Below, in pieces: positions 36,357 to 46,605 of a stretch of 64,000 bases of DNA. The stretch is from Zhengitettix transpicula (lineage: Eukaryota > Arthropoda > Insecta > Orthoptera > Tetrigidae), in assembly GCA_037074705.1 (NCBI GenBank), contig CM073592.1, positions 29,856,629 through 29,920,628 of the forward strand, in the 5' to 3' direction. The translations under genes were made by a program, and so were the position numbers. The notes beneath the pieces were generated by a model. The model saw only the letters and a list, made by a program, of their open reading frames with translations. It was not told where the DNA came from and searched no databases. How positions within the stretch are numbered: the stretch's first letter is position 1; each line of letters begins with the position of its first letter.

Positions 36357-36705
36357 ACTTTTTATTTTTATTTTTTTAGGGTAAGAGGCTACATGAGGGT
36401 GATCCCCATTGGGCAACTCCCCTTTAATAGCATAGGAAGGGATTTGAAAGGGGGGATGCGGAAGCGTAGAGGAAGGTAGCCAAGGGTTAACTAGGGCCCC
36501 CGGGCTATGGTTTAAGGATCCTACCCGGCATTCGCCTAAAGAAATGCAGGGAAAACCCTAGAAAAACCTGCATTAGGTAGGTCGGGCATTGGGTACTTGT
36601 CCCACGCCCTTCCGATAGCGGGAGAGGAGTTTGCTGTGGGGACGCAGCATTCCCTTCTCCGTGCCTCGACCAGTTTAGGAGGCAGCTGGCCGACTATTCC
36701 AATGG
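36357..36705 (-). mobile_element. Family C retroposon, 5'-truncated copy
   Basis: The 9-bp duplications CATATTAAT are at 36348-36356 and 36706-36714. On the plus strand a T-rich tail (ACTTTTTATTTTTATTTTTTT) is followed by AGGGTAAGAGGCTACATGAG and the family body, which stops at CCGACTATTCCAATGG. That is about two thirds of the full length counted from the tail. Loss of the end away from the tail is the 5' truncation expected of incomplete reverse transcription. It stops close to the same consensus position as the copy at 50.5 kb. Confidence 0.88.
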
Positions 36706-36714
36706 CATATTAAT

Positions 36715-37665
36715 CCTATTTCATATTATCTTTTATAGTTTCCGTTCTCTATCTTCAGCATGTGTTCTAAACTTTTTTTGCAACCACAATTTCCTAGTTA
36801 CTTTAATTTGTCAGGCTTTATACAAGGTCTGTGACGTCTTGAAATTTGTACTGTTCAAACATTACTATTTTATTTTATTTATATTTATAACTAGGGTGAC
36901 AGTTGGATAACCGACTAAGGTATTTTAAAATAAATTCCGATAGAGATTGTAAAATTACATGTGGCTGTTTGTCTCGTCAATTTGACTTTTTTACGCGGTA
37001 GCACTTGAGTTATTAAATGGCACTCTCGAATAAATCAGCGTCCCATGGCGATATTTGATGACAAAAACACCCAATCGTTATCAATTCCGTGGACTCATTT
37101 AGAGAAAAGTGAATTGCTCCGGAAGCAAACAACGGCACCACTTTGCATATTTTCGCTGTTTTGCTCTCGTCCGTCTCCCGCGATGGCGGGCGGCAATTGT
37201 GTCCCGCGATTTATGAAATTGCTCGTCGATTTCGTTTGGGAACTGCTGAGTCGTGATACAGACATTCGGGTGCAGATAGTTCCTCAAGGTCTAGCTCAAT
37301 TGCGAAGAGAAGCAATCAAGGGACAAAAGTTCAGGCCTGAGCTAAATGATTTAAGATTATGGAATCAAGAGTAGACTTTTTATAAAATTTTGTTCCGTTA
37401 TACCGACGATGGCGGATTCCTAAAATTGTGCTCTCTACACAGTTTTCAAGTTTAAAATCATCCAGTAAATAATCAATCTAATTAGCAGTCGCACTGAAAA
37501 TTCACGGAAGTGGCTCTTTCAAGAACGGCATGGTCCCTAACTAAATATTTCAGGAAAACAGAAAATAATATATTTCAAACAAGCGTGTAAAAATTATTAA
37601 ATCTTTTTGCTACACATTCTCTATTGAAAAAAATATTAACCACATTATTAATCATTATCTATCTA
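36715..37665. other. Unique stretch, no supported gene
   Basis: The 109-codon plus frame at 37045-37374 has no recognisable domain and is opposed by an overlapping minus frame. Confidence 0.4.
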
Positions 37666-38264
37666 TCTATATAATAAAAAAGGATGTATATTTGTTTGTA
37701 TGTATGTATGTATTTACGTTTTTCTTTATACAAATTTTATCGCGTGTACAGAATGCAACAAAAATTGGTAAACGTATTCTTCAAAACACGAGAAACGGTA
37801 CTGTGAGGGTGAGAAACGCCTAGCATACATGTGGAAAGAATTATAATTAAAAACCGTGATCATAAAATATTAAATTACTGCGCGCCAAGAGACGATGACG
37901 TCACGCGAGAGAGAAACGTTACTACGCAATGAACAAAGGAAATATTTCCTTTATTAGGAATGAAATAAAGCAGAAATATTTTCTTTAAATAAAAAGTATA
38001 ATTTTATACAGCAATACTCCATCGAATGGTAATAAAGAAGATTACGAATTACTTTACCATCCTTGGGGAAAATGTAAGTTAATTTTCGCGCTCTATTAGT
38101 TGTGAGTCTAGCTAACAATTTCATCAATGTAATATTTCGTAATGTATGAAGACTGAGTGACGATTATATCCTGAAATACTCAAGGAATATATTTAAGTAT
38201 TCAATTAAATACTTTTTCGAGTTTATATAAATAAGTACACGAGAAACGCCGGGCACCCAGGTAG
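37666..38264 (+). mobile_element. Non-autonomous Helitron-like element, family B copy 1
   Basis: The 599-bp element starts TCTATATAATAAAAAAGGATG and ends CGGGCACCCAGGTAG, where the terminal CTAG has mutated to GTAG. It lies between A (37665) and T (38265) with no target duplication. A GTAT repeat follows the 5' end, and a CRE word TGACGTCA (37896-37903) lies in a conserved GCGCGCCAAGAGAC block. No open frame of note. Confidence 0.75.
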
Positions 38265-40140
38265 TCATTAATAACATAACAATAAACTGTTAATTTAGCT
38301 GAACCAAAAAATTTTCTTGTCGACCTTTAACTGCCTCCTGTGATCATGATCAAACTCATTTTAAATCCCAGTTCCCGACTCACAACCCTGAATGAGTATA
38401 GTTTCTCAGTATTTAGCCCATCTAATTACAACGCTCTCACATCACAAATCGATCCCAGATTAATTCTGACGAGAGGGGGAAAAATATTTTCTGCCAATAT
38501 GTTTCAAATCAACTGTTGGTTCATCTGCCGTCTGTTTCGAAAACCAGTTTCCTCCCAACATTTTTTTCAAACGAATGTCGCTCTTTTCATCCATGAAAAC
38601 AAATCACAACGTTTTATCCCTTATATTTGGACTTTTGTCAGGTGATACAGATTAAAAAACCAAAAAAGAGAACAACATAGTTTATTAAATTTCGTTACAT
38701 TAATAGGAACTTTAATAGAGGTACTTAGTGAAGAAAAACGTAAGGAGTAGTAACGATCGTGTCTTACTCGTTCGTTCATTGTCTTATTTTTACACGAGGG
38801 TTTTATTTACGACGCATGTAATCCTACGATGCATTACGTCTATTAATAAGCGAAGAGAAATCACACGGAGCTTGCGTGATATGCAAATACAGTGCATTCT
38901 GTTTGCGTGAGGGAAGTTACTTGCCCTCTGTATAAAGTATGACTGCGGCAGTCATGTGTGTGGTAGTAGGCAAACTAACACCAATTTACTACATACGCTC
39001 GTGCGTGTCGGGTTAAAGAATTTCTAAAAACTCAGGCATATTCAATTGCTTTACAGTTTCTTCCATAGTTTCTGCTAATACAAAATTGAAGTTAATTCCA
39101 GTTTTGTTACACGAGGCCATTTTGATATTAAATATTGTTTCGCTTTACAAAACATATGAACTGAAATTCCGACACATGAAACATTTTATCAAAATTTAAC
39201 ACAACGGCCTTCGCAACATATTTAATTATTAAACAAATCCTTTAAAAGTTGCTTTTGTGTGTATGTGGCTTTAGAAGTGCGTTGTCTTTATGCTTATGTA
39301 ACATCCCAAACTGCCATCATGTAACACTCCACCACTGTGAACATGTAACATTCCAGCAGTTGGAAATGGGAAGTCCAGCTAGATCGTTCACCAACCGAGC
39401 TATACCTCCGTTAGCTCACCTGGCTACCGATCTAGAGGATAAAGGAAGAATTAAGAACAGGAAATAGGAAAGTCGGTAACGTGAGGGTTCGGGTTCAACT
39501 AATTGAACCTAGGCGTAGTGGTTGGTGTTTCGCTGCACTTCAGTCAAATAAGAGTTGATGAAGAATAAAGAGATTTAATAGTTAGAAATAAAATAAAGTA
39601 AGACAAACTGGCGGATAGCAGCAGGAGCCACCGACCCGTCTGGAGGTTGGATCACGACTGTCGTTCCCAAGAAGCTCTGAACAATTCGAAGACTCCTTTC
39701 CCCCTCCCTGATGATTTTAAGTCTCCAATGAGAACTCTTACAGGGTGGAATGATTTCTGCTGCCGTGTGCATGTCTGCATAAGACACTTAAAATGCTGAC
39801 TTCTAGACGCAGCGTTTTCACAGCTGCCTAGGCGGAAGGGGTGAAGATTTATGTTGTTGTTGTGTTTCGTTACTCACTATATCTAAAGTGATGTCTTTAA
39901 CTGCATCAGCGTTCTTGCAGCTGCGCCCTCTTAGGTCCGCTATGCTGAAGAGACGTTATGATAAGAGGGCACGTGTAGACTATTACATTACACTTATCAG
40001 GTGGCATGTCAGTAAGTGACAGGAAAATACACGAGTAAAGAAAGAAAGAGACTCAACTTTTCCTTGAAATCTAACTCCAATCGCAAAATAGGAAACTAAA
40101 TCATTTATGTAAGTCATACGATCACCTTTTATTAATAGGT
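38265..40140. other. Unique stretch, no supported gene
   Basis: The frames at 38340-38645 (101 codons) and 39249-39467 have no domain. A tRNA-like patch near 39395-39515 was considered and not accepted. Confidence 0.45.
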
Positions 40141-40620
40141 TAATTGGAGATCATCCGTGTCTTTAACAACGTAGGAAGGAGGGATACGGAAGGGACAGAA
40201 AGGGTTAACTAAGATTCCCGGGCTATATAATACAAGAATCGCCTAAAACAGTCGCAGGGAAAAACCAATAAAACATTCATCAGGTAGATCGGGCTCTTGA
40301 TACTTGCCCCACGCCCTTCCGTTGCCTGTTGTGGGATCGCAGCCTTCGCTTCTCCATGCCTTGAGACCAGTTTAGGAGACAGCTGGCCGACTACTCCGGG
40401 AGAAACTGTGCCTTCTCTCTCCGTATGCCCAACGTCTCTGAAAACAGGTGCATAGACCACTCAAACTGAACCAGGTATCTCGGATTATGGGAATCTTAGT
40501 TCAAAACAAAAGATAAAACATCTTATGGAATAGTTATCACAGATCTTGGACGTATGCAGCCCGTAAGTAACCTCTCCGAACTCTGTTGTAAGGTTCTACC
40601 TGCGTGACCAGATTTTTCTT
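40141..40620 (-). repeat. Family C retroposon, old diverged copy
   Basis: Plus-strand landmarks in family order are GGAGATCATCC, ACGTAGGAAGGAGGGATACG, GGGTTAACTAAGATTCCCGG, CATCAGGTAGATCGGGC, CCCACGCCCTTCCG, TTAGGAGACAGCTGGCCGAC and AACGTCTCTGAAAACAGG. A short insertion is visible near 40510-40570. No target duplication could be found, consistent with age. Confidence 0.75.
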
Positions 40621-42343
40621 GTTAGAAGAATGTGATGTGTGATGAAACTTTAGTATTAACAAAACAATTGTCCTCACCAGTCTAAGGTGCGTAATAATTG
40701 AGAGGAAATCGAGGAATGATTCAGTTCTCTGTGAAACTCTTGGAGTGAGTCACGAAAGTCCTTGAGTGAGATAACATATCTTTTGTATTTCTGCTGACTA
40801 GTAAAAGGGTGTCGGGTCGCACCTGCGGCGTCAACAGTCCACAGCAGGAAACGATAATTATTTCTGAGGCCGAACAACTAAATTACAGTAATTGACTAAT
40901 ATTTTGTTAACACCAACGACTGGCACTTGTGCTGTAGGAACTTTGAGGAAATAGTTTGTATGTTACAAGAGAATGCAATATCCGTTTCCCTTAACGCTGC
41001 ATTCCAGCGTGATAATCGATTATAGATCAGTGAACCAGAATGGCTGTCTCCATCTTCGTTTATCGGCACGGTAAGCACGTCTTCATCCTTATCTTCACAG
41101 GGACGTAGTGAGACAGGAAAACCATTGTCAGCGACCCGAAACGTTAGTCACGAACATTTCCCCCTCCCCCCCCCCACAAATAGAGGCGAAAAATTTCTCT
41201 AGCCGAAAATAATACTGCTGTTTGTAAGTTCATCACCGTAATAATTAATAATGATATATATATCCTTAAAAATCGAGTGAAATAATTACAGTGCAAAAAC
41301 CGCCGAGAGACAAGTTTGATATTCTGGATGTGCGTGTAAGAAACGAGTAATGAGATCTCGTTTCTTATGCATTAAATTTTAGTCTTTGAGCCAACTTACC
41401 GTAAAATGTTGAGGCACGTGGCAAAGACGATTTAATCAGTTTGAAAGTGAGAGCTTAGGGGGAACAGCGGTTAGTAAGCCACAATTAAAAGTTTTCGAGG
41501 CTTAATCGATAAATCAAGGTAGCGGGTTCATAAATATTAAATAAGTATATACTTTCAGAGAATGCAACAACTTTCACTCTGAAGCCCAACGTATTGAAAG
41601 GATCTGTGGCTATTTTTTTTTAAGTTCATCTTACACTTTATAATGTTGTTGAAGAAGGAAGGTATATTACAAATTTAGAGGTAAATACAACTGTTAGACA
41701 TCTGAGGGTATTACCAGAATATTCTTAAATATTTGGAACTCCATCCTTAACACTCATAATTTTTATCAGTGTTTTTAAGAAGAAAGGAGAGGCATTCAAC
41801 CCAAATATTCTATTGGTTTAGTAAAATTAATTAGTATTTTATTGATGTTATAACAGCAAGAATCCTGGACTCGTTTATCTGTTCTTAGAAACGCTTACTC
41901 ATTGCGATATATATTATTTATGTACTCGTTTTTAAAAATATATCATGAATCAATTTTTTTTCTCATTTACGAACTCGCTGATTTATTTACGGGAACTTCA
42001 TACTTCAGCAATACCTTTGCAGATTTCAAAATTATATTTTCTCAAATACTTTGCAATTCATAATTTTGTTTCTAAATTTAAATATTTTATTTTCTCAATT
42101 TGTTATACAGTTTTATGTTCATTTTTTTTAAGTTTCACATCAATATCATATTTTGGCCTTTCCAGGAAAAAATACGGTTCCTTTTTTATAAATTTATTTT
42201 ATGAGTTTTATATAGATGGATTTAATTTATATTCATGATATCTTCTAAGGTAAACAGTAAATAATATAAAATCGAACTGCTCCACTCATCATTTGTCATA
42301 TTATTTGTAAATAATTTTTTTTGACATTTAAAATTATTTAATA
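40621..42343. other. Unique stretch, no supported gene
   Basis: Only short frames. A C-rich run lies at 41160-41175. Confidence 0.5.
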
Positions 42344-42891
42344 CTAGCCGGGTGCCCGGCGTTGCTCGTGTACTTATTTATATAAACTCGAAAAAGTATT
42401 TAATTGAATACTTAAATATATTCCTTGAGTATTTCAGGATATAATTGTCAATTGTCACTCAGTCTTCATACATTACGAAATATTACATTGATGAAATTGT
42501 TAGCTAGACTCACAACTAATACAGCGCGAAAATTAACTTACATTTTCCCCCAAGGATGGTAAAGTAATTCGTATTCTTCTTTATTACCATTCGATTAAAG
42601 GAAATATTTCCTTTGTTCGTTGCGTAGTAACGTCTCTCTCTCGCGTGACGTCATTGTCTCTTGGCGCGCAGTAATTTAATATTTAATGATCACGGTTTTT
42701 AATTATAATTCTTTCCACATGTTTGCTAGGCGTTTCTCACCCTCACAGTACCGTTTCTCGTATTTTGAAGAATATGTGTACCAATTTTTGTTGCATTCTG
42801 TCCACGCGATAAAATTTGTATAAAGAACAACGTAAATACATAAATACATACATACATACATACAAATATACATCCTTTTTTATTATATAGA
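42344..42891 (-). mobile_element. Non-autonomous Helitron-like element, family B copy 2
   Basis: The 548-bp element is the reverse complement of the others. Its 3' end CTAG is at 42344 beside A (42343), and its 5' end (plus-strand ATTATATAGA) is at 42891 beside T (42892). It lacks about 70 bases found in the other copies, between the ACCATTCGAT and GGAAATATTTCC blocks. The internal CRE word is kept. Confidence 0.8.
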
Positions 42892-43079
42892 TACAATTGC
42901 GAGGAACTACAGGATTTTAAGGATTTCTGTGTACTACCTAGAATTCTGATTGCCGTTTTTTTTGTAATTTTAACATTTCAATAACGCAAGAAGAGTTTGC
43001 CGAATTATCAACAATTTAGCCAACAATTGAAAGAGCAGATCAAAAAATATATCAAGTGTAAAATTTATCCGTAATATAT

Positions 43080-43190
43080 GCTATAAATTACGCATTATAT
43101 TTTCATCATTCGGTAAAAAAATAAGTAAGAAGCAAAAGCCGGCCCAATATCGACCCTTCCGGTACGCCGTAATTTAATGGAAAATTTCTT
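43080..43190 (-). pseudogene. Fragment of a non-LTR reverse transcriptase
   Basis: On the minus strand one frame reads NYGVPEGSILGRLL at about 43180-43130. This closely matches the GVPQGSxLGPxLF motif of LINE reverse transcriptases. A stop lies shortly before it (*RNFPLNYG) and stops follow it. The remaining domains cannot be traced with confidence: YLDIS at about 43300 could be a decayed LDLSKAF motif, but the spacing and frames do not settle it. Treat as a short dead fragment. Confidence 0.45.
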
Positions 43191-43468
43191 TACGTTCTTG
43201 ATTTTTATGATTGAGCTAATCTTAGAAAGACAGTTTCAAGAACATCACCCTGAGGACGTGGAACTCATTATTTTTTTCTCCTGAATAAACTCATTTGAAA
43301 TATCTAGGTAGGTACTATTATTGTGCCTTTGGTAGCATTGCCAACAGTGTAACAAATTCGTTTGGATTACAAGTGGACAAAATATGTTCGTGGCAGTATG
43401 AGAAAATAGCTTACCGGTAATTTTTAAGACGAATTTACTGTCACTTGGCATCGTCTGGAGGTTTCTGC

Positions 43469-44248
43469 AAATAACTGTTACTTCGGTTTTACAAGCACCA
43501 GATGCCTTTAAAATTTTACCTGCACTGGGAAAGTTCAGAATGTTAGATTTTGGATATTTATTATAGCCCATCTTGTCCTTTAACTAGGAGTAATTTTTTC
43601 CCCTACGAAGGAACAACGCCTTCGAAGAAATATTGATAACAGTTCAAATTGTATGTTTATACTTATATATCTGTACAAAATAAATCAGACTATTTCGTTA
43701 ATATACAATCAAACAGAGGAAAAGTACGCATTTTTGGATGGTCTTAAAGTACGTGAAAAGGGAATAGATATAGTATTAATTAAATTATGCCTGTACACAG
43801 CTTCTCGTAAATGTTGGAGGAGACGTACTTAAAAAGAAAAAGAAATCAGCATCTCACAGAAAGACTTTTATTGCCAGGAAGCAAGCCCCCGTTTCCTTCC
43901 CCCCCCCCCCCCCCTCCCCGAGAATAGATCCTGGTATGCAGAAAACTTTCAAAACTTTAGCATGATGGTTATAAAACATTTTCTTTCGCATTGAGAACTC
44001 GATCATAATTAAATTCGATGTTTCAGGCCGCGTTGTACAAATAATTAAAGCTTTCATTGCGTAGATAAAAGTGAATGTTATTGGCTTCCCTCCTTTGCGC
44101 TGTCCACAAATCCGGAAGTTGATAGTTCCAAGAAATAAAAAATGAGGAAAATACAAAGAATTGAGTCTGACGTGAACAATAAGTTTCCTGTGAATCGACC
44201 TTCGTTTTGCTGACCAAAATTAATCTGTATTGTGAATGATAAAATGGC
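43469..44248. repeat. Direct duplication, copy 1
   Basis: About 780 bases recur in the same orientation at 45831-46605, with most positions identical and a handful of indels. One indel is a 15-base block present here after AGAAA near 43861; another is a shorter run of C in copy 2. The duplicated block starts at AAATAACTGTTACTTCG and ends near GATAAAATGGC. Minus-strand frames starting MGYNKYPKS occur in both copies but show replacement changes and diverge at the block edge. Confidence 0.9.
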
Positions 44249-45220
44249 AGTCTGTTAAACATTTTGAAAGAAGTTGAAAAGACGTCAGTAGAGAAATATT
44301 CTGTAGTGAACACAAATTGCACAAATATTTTTGGGAAAGTGATTGTAATGTAATATGAATTGTTCTTGAGCTACACATTTGTCTTGCACGTTAGTAAAAA
44401 AAAAATGGATTTCTTAACTGACCATATTTACGAAATAAGCGGAAGAATTAGCAAACTGACATTCGCGGGTTTCCAGCGGATTTCCCGTCACATGTTAAAA
44501 TCTTTATACTTATCTCCATTTTTTAAATTCGCTTTCAGGACAAGAACTTTCTCTGAAATGAACGTAGCTATTTTTTTTTTCAGTAACGGCGCTTTTTTTT
44601 GGAGGGGGGGGAGCTGAAATTAATCTACGATGGTTAAAACGTCGGATCAGAGCAATGCAAATATAAGAGGAAATAAACAAATTGAATTTGCAGTGACTGT
44701 AACGAGGCTATTTATTTATGTAATTAATCTACGATCTATATAGCGAAGTGTGTTTACGAGTGTGGAAACATATTTCCTTCCGTAGTGTAGTCGGATTCAC
44801 GATATTATATCATCCTTTCGCGGACACACGTACCACTGCTGTGCACTATAAGATGACTTACAGTCTGCACGTCCGAGCTATAATCACAGTTTCACGGGGG
44901 AGAGTCACGGTGTGGTCTAGATTTCTCATCCAGATCCAGAGTCGTCTGCACACCAGAGTCAGACACTGTCAGGATTGAATCACGAAAGTGGTGTTAAGCG
45001 ACTGACAATATTAAATAAAGAATTGCAAATTAGAAGGAACGTATTCGAACCTAAAAACCTATCTATAAATCGTACAATCAAGAGACAGTAAAATTTAGAG
45101 ACGCTTCCGACATTTATTTCTAAAACGTAATGATTGAATTGAATTATCAGTTAAAAAGATATTTATCGTTGGAAGTTGTTTATAGGGAAAACAATACCGT
45201 AACAAAAATTTAGAAAATAA
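44249..45220. other. Unique spacer between the duplicated blocks
   Basis: No gene recognised. The 85-codon and 76-codon plus frames (44360-44617, 44748-44978) have no domain. Confidence 0.45.
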
Positions 45221-45231
45221 AGTATAAATAT

Positions 45232-45789
45232 ATATATTTTTTAGGGCAACAGGCTACATGAGGGTAATCCACATTCGGCAACTCCCCTTTAATAGCATAG
45301 GAAGGGATTTGAAAGGGGGGATGCGGAAGGGTAGAGGAAGGTAGCCAAGGTTTACTAGGGCCCCCGGGCTATGGTTTAAGGATCCTACCCGGCATTCGCC
45401 TAAAGAAATGCAGGGAAAACCCTAGAAAAACCTGCATCAGGTAGGTCGGCCATTGGGTACTTGTCCCACGCCCTTCCGATAGCGGGAGAGGAGTTTGCTG
45501 TGGGGACGCAGCATTCCCTTCTCCGTGCCTCGACCAGTTTAGGAGGCAGCTGGCCGACTATTCCAATGGGAATAGGGAACAACTCTTACCGTATGCCAAA
45601 GGTCTGCGACCCCGGAACATACACCTCTCAAAACAGGCCGAAGTGCCTCGGCTTGTGGGAACCTTAGTTCAAAAACGGAGAGGAAAAGGCATACCCAAAG
45701 GCAGTCCCTTCGTATCTCTCCTAAAAGGTTCTGCCTGCGAGAGAAAATCCCTCGCAGATTACCTGCGAGAGAATCCTCTCGCAGCAATC
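45232..45789 (-). mobile_element. Family C retroposon, longest copy
   Basis: Perfect 11-bp duplications AGTATAAATAT lie at 45221-45231 and 45790-45800. On the plus strand a T-rich tail is followed by AGGGCAACAGGCTACATGAG and the whole family body. At the far (5') end are two tandem hairpins, CTGCGAG...CTCGCAG, where the other copies show one. It sits 41 bases from the start of the second duplicated block, so duplication and insertion are close but separate events. The 68-codon antisense frame is at 45461-45667. Confidence 0.92.
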
Positions 45790-45830
45790 AGTATAAATAT
45801 TAAAAGAACGCAAAATATAAGAAAGAAGTA

Positions 45831-46605
45831 AAATAACTGTTACTTCGCTTTTACTAGCACCAGATGCATTTAAAATGTTACCTGCACTGGGAAAGTTCAG
45901 AATGTCAGATTTTGGATACTTATTATAGCCCATCTTGTCCTTTAACTAGGAGTAATTTCTTCCCCTACGTAGGAAAACGCCTTCGAAGATATATTGATAA
46001 CATTTGCAATTGTATATTTATACTTATATATCTGTACAAAATAAATCAGACTATTTCGTTAATATACAATCAAACAGAGGATAAGAATTAAGTACGTATT
46101 TTTGGATGGTCTTAAAGAAAGTGAAAAGGGAATAGATATAGTATTAAGTAAATTATGCGAGTACACAGCTTCTCGTAAATGTTGGAGGAGACGTACTTAA
46201 AAAGAAAAAGAAATCAGCATCTCACAGAAAGAAGCCCCCGTTTCCTCCCCCCTCCCCCCCCCCAGAATAGATCCTGGTATGCAGAAAACTTTCAACACTT
46301 TAGCATGATGGTTAGAAAACATTTTCTTTCGCATTGAGAACTCGATCATAATTAAATTCGATGTTTCAGGCCGCGTTGTACAAATAATTAAAGCTCTCAT
46401 TGCGTAGATAAAAGTGAATGTTATTGGCTTCCCTCCTTTGCGGTGTCCACAAATCCGGAAGTTGATAGTTCCAAGAAATAAGAAAATGAGGAAAATACAA
46501 AGAATTGAGTCAGACGAAACTCTGACGTGAACAATAAGTTTCTTGTGAATCGACCTTCGTTTTACTGACCAAAATTAATCTGTATTATATGAATGATAAA
46601 ATGGC
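45831..46605. repeat. Direct duplication, copy 2
   Basis: Second copy of the 43469-44248 block, same orientation. Both edges are abrupt: upstream and downstream sequences are unrelated to those around copy 1. No repeated word at the edges suggests a transposon, although an unrecognised element is possible. Confidence 0.9.

Noticed and set aside
39395..39515. tRNA-like words (GTTAGCTCACCTGGC and GGTTCGGGTTCAA)
   Set aside because: The two words are about 70 bases apart and no cloverleaf can be drawn; at most a very old SINE.
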